Of a DNA stretch of 64,000 nucleotides, positions 1 to 7,032 are shown one piece after another. Each line of letters starts with the position of its first letter. The first letter of the stretch is position 1. Location of the stretch: contig NZ_FOUX01000006.1 in the NCBI RefSeq assembly GCF_900114995.1, positions 682,001 to 746,000 on the forward strand. The letters run 5' to 3'. The notes under the pieces are model-generated. The model did not search any database, was not told the origin of the DNA, and saw only the letters and a list, made by a program, of their open reading frames with translations. A program made the position numbers and the translations under genes. The DNA comes from Chitinophaga sp. YR627 (GTDB taxonomy: Bacteria; Bacteroidota; Bacteroidia; Chitinophagales; Chitinophagaceae).

Positions 1-360
1 TTCTGATTTTGGAGATACTCATTGTTTAGTGTATATAGGTAACAATAAGGTTGCACTACGTGAAAACAGGTAACAGTAAAACTTATCACTTCCCCCATTT
101 CCGGAAGACAGATACATGATATTTATAAAGCGTAAGACATTATTCAGGGATAAAGCCGGGGTTCAATCTTTCATATATAGGTAGTAGCATCTCTCACATC
201 TACCTCAGTTCAGGCTATTTGCGCTTCACCTGTCCTAAATGTAATTGTATTTTTCTTGTTCACAGGCATTTTTCATAACAGCTTTTGAAAAATACAAACT
301 AGTTGGTATTTTATAAGAAGGGGAGGATTAATGGTGGTTTTTGGTAATGTGTAGCCTGAA
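1..360. other. Non-coding stretch at left edge
   Basis: No open reading frame with protein-like composition is visible on either strand. The stretch is AT-rich and presumably holds the upstream region of a gene outside the window. I saw no convincing promoter, repeat or RNA structure in it. Confidence 0.5.
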
Positions 361-388
361 AACAAAAAGGCCGGCATCACTGCCGGCC
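361..388 (-). terminator. Rho-independent terminator of the antiporter gene
   Basis: Read on the minus strand, an 8-bp perfect GC-rich stem (GGCCGGCA/TGCCGGCC, 369-376 with 381-388, 4-base loop) is followed by a T run (the complement of AAAAA at 364-368). It lies 24 bases past the stop codon of the leftward antiporter gene. Confidence 0.85.
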
Positions 389-411
389 TCCAGACTTTTC
401 CAATAGATCTG

Positions 412-1644
412 CTAATCAATAAACCGATCTACCACTTTATTCAATGTCAGCCCCTGCACAATCACCGAGAAGATCACGATAATATAACTGGCCGATAATA
501 TCAGCTCCTTATACGGAGAATCCGGTAAGGACAGCGCCAGCGCCACCGAAATACCGCCTCTCAGTCCCGCCCATACAAGGATCGCTGTCGTGCTGAATGT
601 CGTCTTTAAAGACCTGCGTAACGCCAGTGCAGGCACTGCGATACTCACGCCTCTGGCAATCAGTACAAACAGTACGGACACCATACCAATGAACCAGTAA
701 TTGCCGATAAAAGGCAGTACCACGATCTGCAGACCGATCATCACAAACAGGATAATATTCAGCAGTTCATCTATCAGTTCCCAGAACTGATGCAGGTAAT
801 TCTGCAGCTCCGTATTCTCCTTGGCGCCGATAGACGTATTACCAAGAATAAGACCCGCAGCAACTGCCGCCAGTGGTACAGATACATGCAGCAGACTACC
901 CACTACAGAGATCGCCATCACCATGGAAATAGAAACCAGTATCGCTGTCTGGAATTCTTCTATTTTCTTTGTCAGATAACCGGTGATAAAAGCGACCGCA
1001 GTACCCAATGCCAGACCGCCAAATACCTCTACCGCAAAAAGCTCTAAAGCATGTGTAAAAGAAAAGGATGCTTCCTGTGCCGCTACTTCGCCGATAGTAA
1101 TAAATAAGATCAGACCAACACCATCATTCAATAATGATTCACCGGAGATAATTGTTTCCAGCGACTGTGGGATCCTTGACTTCTTCAACACAGACAACAC
1201 CGCTACCGGGTCTGTCGGTGAGATCAATGCTCCAAAGAGGAAACAATATACCAGCGGCAGATCTATGCCCAGCAGGGTAGTAGTGATGTCCAGCAGAAAT
1301 CCGAAGATAACGGTGGACCCGACCACACCAATAGTACTAAGTACCAGTACCGGACGCTTCTGCTCCTTCAGCTTTTTATACTCAAAGTGAAAAGCACTGG
1401 CAAACAAGAGGAATGCCAGCATAATATCCAGCAGCGTTTTTGTGAAATCGATGCTCTGTGTAAGGTCACGAATAAAGTTGAATGCAACCGGAAATGCCTT
1501 ACCTGTCACCAGTATAAATACAGACAGCAGGATAGAAACAAACATTACGCCGATGGCACCAGGCAGTTTGATAAATCGAAGGTTAATGTAGGAAATCAAT
1601 GCACTTATTGTGATCAGAGCAGTAATGATTGTAAATGTATCCAT
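412..1644 (-). CDS. Na+/H+ antiporter, CPA1 (NhaP-like) family
   Basis: A 410-residue inner membrane protein with about 12 hydrophobic segments and no signal peptide, the usual length for the membrane core of the cation:proton antiporter 1 family. The family motifs are visible: SPTDP (residues 142-146) in one half-helix and ESLLNDG (169-175), whose N173-D174 pair corresponds to the ion-binding ND motif of electroneutral CPA1 exchangers. There is no cytosolic C-terminal regulatory domain; the protein stops shortly after the last membrane helix. It is likely to exchange cytoplasmic Na+ (or K+) for protons in pH and salt homeostasis; the ion cannot be read from sequence. It is a single-gene unit with its own terminator. 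The next gene upstream ends about 120 bases away in the same direction. Confidence 0.9.
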   Translation of the reverse strand: MDTFTIITALITISALISYINLRFIKLPGAIGVMFVSILLSVFILVTGKAFPVAFNFIRDLTQSIDFTKTLLDIMLAFLLFASAFHFEYKKLKEQKRPVLVLSTIGVVGSTVIFGFLLDITTTLLGIDLPLVYCFLFGALISPTDPVAVLSVLKKSRIPQSLETIISGESLLNDGVGLILFITIGEVAAQEASFSFTHALELFAVEVFGGLALGTAVAFITGYLTKKIEEFQTAILVSISMVMAISVVGSLLHVSVPLAAVAAGLILGNTSIGAKENTELQNYLHQFWELIDELLNIILFVMIGLQIVVLPFIGNYWFIGMVSVLFVLIARGVSIAVPALALRRSLKTTFSTTAILVWAGLRGGISVALALSLPDSPYKELILSASYIIVIFSVIVQGLTLNKVVDRFID

Positions 1645-1761
1645 GCACGCTATTTATTTGGTGAAGCGATAAATATACAAAAAAAATTTAACGATTCCCG
1701 TATGTAATGCATCATGCAATCAGTTACACTATAACTGCAACGTATATATGCTGGTGTTGAA

Positions 1762-2778
1762 TTAATTTTTCAGCAATGCCAGTGACGCTGCAAAACGTGG
1801 TGTACGCATCTGCTGCACCGCTTCATGCATCAGCGCTTTGCCATACATGAACTGTCCTTCATAGGTGGCCAGGGAGAGTTTACCGGCGCCTATCGCCGGA
1901 CCAACATCTTTCAGAAACACACCCGCTACATCCTGGTCATGTGCATAGTCCGCAGGCTTCGCCTTTGCCGCCAGTTGCAGCATCATCAGCGCATAAATGA
2001 TCCGGCTCACCTGTCGCATCACATAGAAACGGGCTTTCTTATAATCATCCAGTTCATCACCGAAATATGCCTGTAAAAAAACAGCTTCCTGATCAGGCAT
2101 ATGAATGAAAAAGTTGGCTACACCAGCAAGATCAACATAACGATCATTGACAAATGCCGTATTCCAGTCAATGATCCAGATATCCTGTCCGTCGCATAAT
2201 ATATTCGATGGATTCAGGTCATTATGACTGAATACCTTGTCCGTATCATCCCAGGGATATAACTCCCGTATCTCCGCATAGCGACGCTGACACTCATCCG
2301 GAATCTCTCCCGATAAGATGTTCGTCTGACGGAAACCTGCCAGAATATAATCGATCGTAGCTTTCAGATCGTCTCCTGGTACCGTATAGGGAATAGTATG
2401 GACCTTTTTTACGGCTTCCGCCAGTTTGCGGGACAGGGCCTCACCGGAAAAAATGCTTCTGATAGGCTTATTTTCGACGAATTCACTGATGGTGATACCA
2501 GATTCCTCATTTTGGTAAAGAAGGGCAGGAGCGATGCCCGCATGCGCGGCTAAGGCTACTTTTTCAGATGGATCTGCCGGACCAGCCGCATGGGTGTGAT
2601 CCAGTTTCATCACATAGGGACGGTTATTAACGGTCAGTTTATAGACCGGAGCAGCAGACAATCCACCTGTCAGCAGATGGACGTCATCAACTTTCGCTCC
2701 GCCAAAAGCCGTTTCTATAGCGGCATTGATCGCGGCTGTACGCTCAGCCGGAAATATTGCCTGGAATTGTTGTGTCAT
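1762..2778 (-). CDS. Aminoglycoside/choline kinase-like phosphotransferase (APH superfamily)
   Basis: A cytosolic 338-residue protein of the APH/choline kinase fold. Visible kinase elements are the N-lobe VMKLD strand with K58 (likely ATP lysine), the Brenner-type catalytic loop HNDLNPSN (H185-N192, catalytic D187), and the metal-binding aspartate in IIDW (D204), which replaces the DFG of protein kinases. Family members phosphorylate small alcohols such as choline, homoserine or aminoglycosides; the substrate here is unknown. The gene lies 11 bases downstream of a MarR-type regulator on the same strand, so the two are probably one transcript and the regulator may control it. A resistance role would fit a MarR partner but is inference only. 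Confidence 0.8.
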   Translation of the reverse strand: MTQQFQAIFPAERTAAINAAIETAFGGAKVDDVHLLTGGLSAAPVYKLTVNNRPYVMKLDHTHAAGPADPSEKVALAAHAGIAPALLYQNEESGITISEFVENKPIRSIFSGEALSRKLAEAVKKVHTIPYTVPGDDLKATIDYILAGFRQTNILSGEIPDECQRRYAEIRELYPWDDTDKVFSHNDLNPSNILCDGQDIWIIDWNTAFVNDRYVDLAGVANFFIHMPDQEAVFLQAYFGDELDDYKKARFYVMRQVSRIIYALMMLQLAAKAKPADYAHDQDVAGVFLKDVGPAIGAGKLSLATYEGQFMYGKALMHEAVQQMRTPRFAASLALLKN

Positions 2779-2789
2779 AGGGAGAACAT

Positions 2790-3221
2790 TTATACGATTA
2801 CAGCCCCCAGCAGTTTGAATAATGCTGCTGCAGCAGAATATTTTTTAAATTGTTCCGCAGGAATAAGCTCCGCGGCAATGGCGTCCGCCGTATACTTCGC
2901 TTCTTCATAGATCCGCCGGCCAGCCTCCGTCATCACCACATAACTGACGCGGGCATCCCGCTCATTTGCCTCCCGGGCAATAAGCCCCATCTTTTCCATA
3001 GGTAACAGCAGCCGGGTGATCCCCGATGCCGTCAGACTCGTCTTTTCCGCCAGGTCCTTCCGGCGCAGCTTGCCATCAGGTGATTCCTGCAAAATATAGA
3101 GGATCACGAAATCTGTAAAACCAATCCCATGGATGTTTAGCCGGTCAAAACGACGGGATACGGCCGCCTGCGCTTTCGCCAGACTCATTAATAACTGTAG
3201 AGAGGTGTTTATTGTTGACAT
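2790..3221 (-). CDS. MarR-family transcriptional regulator
   Basis: A 143-residue DNA-binding protein with the MarR winged-helix layout: an N-terminal dimerisation helix, a helix-turn-helix around LRRKDLAEKTSLTASGITRL (residues 57-76), a wing with a D-x-R motif (DARVSYV), and a C-terminal helical region. MarR proteins usually repress their own operon and release DNA on binding phenolic or drug-like ligands. It is first in a two-gene unit with the downstream phosphotransferase. The start codon lies 5 bases past a TTGA-N4-TCAA dyad (3226-3237) that would let the protein block its own promoter. Confidence 0.88.
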   Translation of the reverse strand: MSTINTSLQLLMSLAKAQAAVSRRFDRLNIHGIGFTDFVILYILQESPDGKLRRKDLAEKTSLTASGITRLLLPMEKMGLIAREANERDARVSYVVMTEAGRRIYEEAKYTADAIAAELIPAEQFKKYSAAAALFKLLGAVIV

Positions 3222-3225
3222 ATAT

Positions 3226-3253
3226 TTGACTACTCAACTATTATGCAAATATA
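3226..3253 (-). promoter_or_regulatory. Putative MarR promoter and autoregulatory dyad
   Basis: The complement of CAAATATA (3246-3253) reads TATATTTG, a match to the Bacteroidota -7 element TAnnTTTG. Between it and the marR start lies the perfect dyad TTGA-CTAC-TCAA (3226-3237), placed at or just past the expected transcription start, as for a repressor site. The assignment to MarR is inference from position. Confidence 0.45.
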
Positions 3254-3288
3254 AAAGCATTCTTTTTAAATCTGCAAAAATGATTTTA

Positions 3289-3642
3289 TCACCATTCTTT
3301 CTCGCCCCATTCGTGTAATTGATCCATGATTTCCATTAAGGCGATGCCTTTGGGCGTAGCAATATAGCAGGTCTGTAGCGGTACAGTCCCCGGTACCTGG
3401 TTTTTTATGACCAGTTTCTCATCGACCAGTTCCGCCAGCCGTTTGCCCAGTATCTGATCCGACAGGGTAGGGAAGAGGTCTTTCAACCGGCTGAACTGAC
3501 TCGTGCCGGATGAGATCTTGCAAAGGATCTGCATTTTCCATCGCGGACTGATGTCTTTCAGGATATCATTCACATTACAGGAAGCTGCCAGCACCGTCAG
3601 ATTATGTGCGTTCGAAGAACTAAGTTTTACCTGTGTCGCCAT
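3289..3642 (-). CDS. HxlR-family transcriptional regulator
   Basis: A 117-residue winged-helix protein with the HxlR signature: an SPRWKMQIL segment (residues 33-41), a middle part in which the regulator recognises DNA (FSRLKDLFPTLSDQILGKRL), and a GxVPLQT-like wing followed by an alanine/proline-rich C-terminus. Family members are dimeric repressors or activators that respond to aldehydes, quinones or redox stress. It is divergent from a secreted alpha/beta hydrolase gene; the 82-base gap contains an ACTCAC/GTGAGT inverted repeat, so it probably controls both itself and the hydrolase. It lies on the same strand as the marR gene, 67 bases upstream of it. Confidence 0.88.
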   Translation of the reverse strand: MATQVKLSSSNAHNLTVLAASCNVNDILKDISPRWKMQILCKISSGTSQFSRLKDLFPTLSDQILGKRLAELVDEKLVIKNQVPGTVPLQTCYIATPKGIALMEIMDQLHEWGEKEW

Positions 3643-3658
3643 AGTATTTGTTTGAAAG

Positions 3659-3709
3659 ACTCACTTTCGGGTGAGTTATTGATGACCACTTTTTCCGACT
3701 GTAAATTTG
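3659..3709 (+). promoter_or_regulatory. Divergent hxlR/hydrolase promoter with inverted-repeat operator
   Basis: ACTCAC (3659-3664) and GTGAGT (3671-3676) form a 6-bp dyad with a 6-base spacer. Just downstream, TTG (3679-3681), 20 bases, and TAAATTTG (3702-3709) match a Bacteroidota -33/-7 promoter firing toward the hydrolase at 3725. The dyad abuts the -33 element and lies 17 bases from the hxlR start, so one bound dimer could control both genes. Confidence 0.5.
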
Positions 3710-3724
3710 AGGAAAATTTAAACA

Positions 3725-4528
3725 ATGGATAACAGAAAAATGAAAAGGTCCTTTATCGGAGTGCTTTGCGCACTCTTTATTTTCGCGAATGGCTTTGCAC
3801 AGTCTAATAACGCTAAACCACCTGTATATGTACTCGTACACGGCGCCTGGCACGGTGGATGGTGCTGGCAGAAAGTGAGCGCTATACTAAGAGCGAACGG
3901 TGCGATCGTCTACACCCCAACACTCAGTGGTCTCGGAGAACATAAGAATACACTGGACTCCAATGTCAACCTCGATACACATATATCAGATATCGTCAAT
4001 TTCATCGAAATGGAAGACCTGCATGATGTCATCCTCGTAGGCCATAGCTACGGTGGTACAGTGATCGGTGGTGTGGCAGACAGGATTCCCGAAAGACTGC
4101 GTAAGCTGGTATACCTCGATGCACTCGTACTGGAAAACGGACAAAGCGCATTGTCCCTCCAGCCGCCTGCTGTACAGAAAGCCATGGTGCAGGCTGCCGC
4201 ACATGACGGCGGATTGACCATGCCCGCCTGGCCGGCAAGCGTATTCGGTGTAAAAGATACCACAGATGCGCACTGGGTAGACGCAAGACTTACAGGTCAG
4301 CCTTTCAGAACATTCTCACAGACCTTGACCTTACAGCATCCCTACGGTAATCATCTGCCAAAGATCTTTATCGCCTGTACCGTAGATATGCTGCCCGCTA
4401 TCGTTCCATTTGCAGAGAAAACAAAAAAGAGCAAGGAGTGGTCATACTATGAACTGACAACAGGACATGATGCCATGATCACCGAACCACAAAAGACAGC
4501 CGACCTGTTCTACTCATTCTCCAGATAA
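3725..4528 (+). CDS. Secreted alpha/beta hydrolase
   Basis: A 267-residue protein with an N-terminal signal peptide (hydrophobic core followed by FAQ) and an alpha/beta hydrolase fold. Motifs: oxyanion-hole segment LVHGAW (residues 37-42), nucleophile elbow GHSYGG with S108, and the catalytic histidine in TTGHDAM (H248). The HGAWHGGWCW pattern and length resemble plant-type hydroxynitrile lyase/methylesterase-like hydrolases and bacterial salicylate-esterase-type enzymes; the substrate is not determinable. A second in-frame ATG at 3740 gives a more compact signal peptide and could be the true start. It is divergent from an HxlR regulator, probably its regulator, and is followed by its own terminator. 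Confidence 0.85.
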   Translation: MDNRKMKRSFIGVLCALFIFANGFAQSNNAKPPVYVLVHGAWHGGWCWQKVSAILRANGAIVYTPTLSGLGEHKNTLDSNVNLDTHISDIVNFIEMEDLHDVILVGHSYGGTVIGGVADRIPERLRKLVYLDALVLENGQSALSLQPPAVQKAMVQAAAHDGGLTMPAWPASVFGVKDTTDAHWVDARLTGQPFRTFSQTLTLQHPYGNHLPKIFIACTVDMLPAIVPFAEKTKKSKEWSYYELTTGHDAMITEPQKTADLFYSFSR

Positions 4529-4540
4529 AATAATAGCAGA

Positions 4541-4577
4541 AAGAGACATCAGCATACCGTTTGATGTCTCTTTTTTG
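4541..4577 (+). terminator. Rho-independent terminator after the alpha/beta hydrolase
   Basis: An 11-bp stem AAGAGACATCA/TGATGTCTCTT (4541-4551 with 4562-4572) is followed directly by a T run. It lies 12 bases after the hydrolase stop codon. Confidence 0.85.
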
Positions 4578-4617
4578 TCATTTATATAAAGAGAACTTCA
4601 TCTAAATCCGACCGGGT

Positions 4618-4702
4618 AGTCTAATATTGTTATTGTATTTCAGTTGATTAGACTGGTTGGGTGCGCATTTTTACCAATATCACTTTCTTTTCTGTAAATT
4701 TG
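4618..4702 (+). promoter_or_regulatory. Upstream dyad and -7 element of the AraC gene
   Basis: AGTCTAAT (4618-4625) and ATTAGACT (4647-4654) are perfect 8-bp inverted arms with centres 29 bases apart. TAAATTTG (4695-4702) matches the -7 element and lies only 4 bases before the ATG at 4707, implying a leaderless or nearly leaderless transcript. No good -33 element is present, which would suit an activated promoter. Confidence 0.35.
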
Positions 4703-4706
4703 TTTT

Positions 4707-5636
4707 ATGAGCCAGCAATTGGAGACATTAACAGATTTTTATCGGGAAAGGTCTTTTATCAGCTTCCCGTTCAGTACGGAAGACGTAGGGAAAGGAAAGT
4801 CTCATTTCAATGTAAATACCCGCAAATATTGCAACTTCAAAACTCCCTACAACCGCAGGGACTTCTATAAGATAACACTGATATACGGTACCGGTGAACT
4901 GAGCTACGGTGGTAACTCCATTACCATCGACCGCCCGGCACTCCTGCTGCCCTGTCCGTCCGTGCCTTATGCCTGGGCCAGCCTCAGTGGTGAACAGGAT
5001 GGTTTCTATTGCCTTTTCAACCAGGAGTTTTTCAATGAACATTACCAGTTCGATATCTTTAAACGCTCCCCATTGTTCAAACCATGGAGCGAACCAGTCA
5101 TCTTCCTGGAAGAAAAACAACGCGCACTCATACATGGCTATTTTGAACAGATGATGGAAATGGCGCACAGCGACTACTCCTATAAATACGAAGCGCTGCG
5201 AAACCTGCTCTGTTTACTCATGCACTCACTGCTGGTCGATAAACCCGTAACAGAAGCTGGTGCTGGTGAATTATCCGCTTCTTCGCGTTTGCTGAGGTCC
5301 TTCGATGAACTGCTCCATCAGCAGTTCCCGCTGGATTCTCCTGCGGATCCATTGACGATGCGTACGCCGGCTGACTTTGCCAGTTCCCTGAATGTACACG
5401 TGAATCACCTGAATCATGTGGTGAAGAGTATCACCGGACAAACAACCACTCACATCATCAAAAGCCGTATTCTCGAAGAAGCCAAAACATTATTACTCAA
5501 TACACAATGGGATATTTCCCAGGTAGGTTACTGCCTCGGTTTCGAAGATCCCGCCCACTTTAATAACTTCTTCAAGAAATCCGCAGGGATCACCCCTTTA
5601 CAGTTCCGCCAGTCAAAGATGAGCGTGCTTATTTGA
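4707..5636 (+). CDS. AraC-family transcriptional regulator
   Basis: A 309-residue regulator with an N-terminal cupin-like ligand-binding part (about residues 20-170) and a C-terminal AraC double helix-turn-helix (about 215-305). The second HTH carries the family signature ending DISQVGYCLGFEDPAHFNNF, followed by FKKSAGITPLQFR. The first HTH (ADFASSLNVHVNHLNHVVKS) is also intact. Such proteins usually activate adjacent genes in response to a small molecule. The next gene, 86 bases downstream on the same strand, is a drug/metabolite MFS transporter, the likely target. Confidence 0.9.
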   Translation: MSQQLETLTDFYRERSFISFPFSTEDVGKGKSHFNVNTRKYCNFKTPYNRRDFYKITLIYGTGELSYGGNSITIDRPALLLPCPSVPYAWASLSGEQDGFYCLFNQEFFNEHYQFDIFKRSPLFKPWSEPVIFLEEKQRALIHGYFEQMMEMAHSDYSYKYEALRNLLCLLMHSLLVDKPVTEAGAGELSASSRLLRSFDELLHQQFPLDSPADPLTMRTPADFASSLNVHVNHLNHVVKSITGQTTTHIIKSRILEEAKTLLLNTQWDISQVGYCLGFEDPAHFNNFFKKSAGITPLQFRQSKMSVLI

Positions 5637-5688
5637 TTTTTGCAATTATCCGTTTGAAATATAAAAGCGCTGTTAATCGTGGGTGTTC

Positions 5689-5696
5689 TAATTTTG
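5689..5696 (+). promoter_or_regulatory. Putative -7 element of the MFS gene
   Basis: TAATTTTG fits TAnnTTTG and lies 26 bases before the MFS start codon. No TTTG is found 19-21 bases upstream, so the promoter may need an activator such as the AraC protein encoded next to it. Evidence is a short motif match only. Confidence 0.35.
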
Positions 5697-5722
5697 TAGC
5701 ATAATCTATAAGGAATTACAGT

Positions 5723-6943
5723 ATGTTACAAAGTGCTTCAGAGAAAAGGAAAAGAATCGCAACAACCTTAGCTTTTATTTCAATTCCGCTATCGGGATTT
5801 GTCACGGATATCTATTTACCTTCCTTCCCATCCATGGCCAAAGGCCTCCAGGTAGAAGAAAGCAGCATCCAGCTGACACTGACCTGTTTCTTCATCAGTT
5901 ACGGTATCTCCCAGCTGCTCGTTGGTAGTCTGCTGGACAGCATAGGCAGATTTAAACCTGCCATGTATGCCCTGGTAGCCGTGATCATTACATCCATGCT
6001 GATCGGCTTTACCAGCAACATCCAGCTGATCTGTCTCCTCAGGGTCATTCAGGGTATCGCCGTCTCGTTTGTAGTAGTGTCAAAACGCGCCTTCTTCGTG
6101 GATATGTACAGCGGAGATAAACTAAAGAATTACCTGAGCTATTTCACGATCATATGGTCCTGCGGACCGATCATCGCTCCCTTCCTCGGGGGCTATCTGC
6201 AGAAGTATTTTCACTGGCAGGCCAACTTCTGGTTCCTCGCATTATATGCCCTTGTCATGCTGATATTTGAACTGATCTATAGCGGAGAGACCATCAAAGC
6301 ACGCAAACAATTTGATGTAGCAAGGATAAAGAAAGACTATAGCATGGCCTTAGGTAACCTGAACTTCGTATTGGGTATCGTCACGCTCGGACTGGCCTAC
6401 TCTGTGGTAATGGTGTTCAATATCGGTGGTCCTTTTGTGATCGAAAATGGGTACCATTTCAACTCGATCGTTACCGGCTATTGTACGCTGATCCTGGGCC
6501 TCTCCTGGCTGGTCGGTGGCGTCATTGGCAAGCGACTGGTAGCAGTAGATTTTGTTCGTAAGATAACGTCCGCTTCCGCCATACAGTTGCTATTGATCGT
6601 CACACTGCTATTCATTGGCTTCGGATATCCTGCACTATGGTGTTTTATGCTCTTCGCATTTGTCATTCATATCTGCTCCGGTTTCCTGTATAATGTGCAC
6701 TTCACACAGAGCATGCTGTACTTCCCGGAACATGCAGCAATGGCCTCTGGTTTACTCGGTGGATCGGTGTATGTGATCACCTCATTTTCCAGTTTCATTC
6801 TCTCAAATACCGGTAAGATGATACACCAGCAGGATATCGTATTCCGCTACCTGGTGGTCTCCGCGATCCTGAGTGTAGTAGTATGGTACGCCGTGAAGAG
6901 AAGAAGGACCTTACGAAAGGTAAATACAGCGATTGCAGCTTAA
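5723..6943 (+). CDS. Bcr/CflA-type MFS multidrug transporter
   Basis: A 406-residue inner membrane protein with about 12 transmembrane segments. The early segment GFVTDIYLPSFPSMAKGLQV (residues 26-45) is characteristic of the Bcr/CflA subfamily of drug:H+ antiporters (DHA1), as is the loop GSLLDSIGRFKP, a variant of the MFS motif A after helix 2. Members export bicyclomycin, chloramphenicol, sulfonamides or dipeptides; the substrate here cannot be told. It follows an AraC-type regulator on the same strand and ends at a strong terminator shared with the convergent glucanase gene. Confidence 0.88.
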   Translation: MLQSASEKRKRIATTLAFISIPLSGFVTDIYLPSFPSMAKGLQVEESSIQLTLTCFFISYGISQLLVGSLLDSIGRFKPAMYALVAVIITSMLIGFTSNIQLICLLRVIQGIAVSFVVVSKRAFFVDMYSGDKLKNYLSYFTIIWSCGPIIAPFLGGYLQKYFHWQANFWFLALYALVMLIFELIYSGETIKARKQFDVARIKKDYSMALGNLNFVLGIVTLGLAYSVVMVFNIGGPFVIENGYHFNSIVTGYCTLILGLSWLVGGVIGKRLVAVDFVRKITSASAIQLLLIVTLLFIGFGYPALWCFMLFAFVIHICSGFLYNVHFTQSMLYFPEHAAMASGLLGGSVYVITSFSSFILSNTGKMIHQQDIVFRYLVVSAILSVVVWYAVKRRRTLRKVNTAIAA

Positions 6944-6976
6944 TGCATGTTTGTTTATTGAGTGTTTTGTATAATG

Positions 6977-7014
6977 AAAATAGCAGTCCGCCGTTAAGGT
7001 GGACTGCTATTTTT
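6977..7014. terminator. Bidirectional terminator between MFS and glucanase genes
   Basis: A 16-bp near-perfect stem AAAATAGCAGTCCGCC/GGTGGACTGCTATTTT (6977-6992 with 6999-7014) is flanked by A on the left and T on the right. It can therefore terminate the rightward MFS transcript and the leftward glucanase transcript. Confidence 0.85.
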
Positions 7015-7032
7015 ATAAAAGCGATGCGCAGT

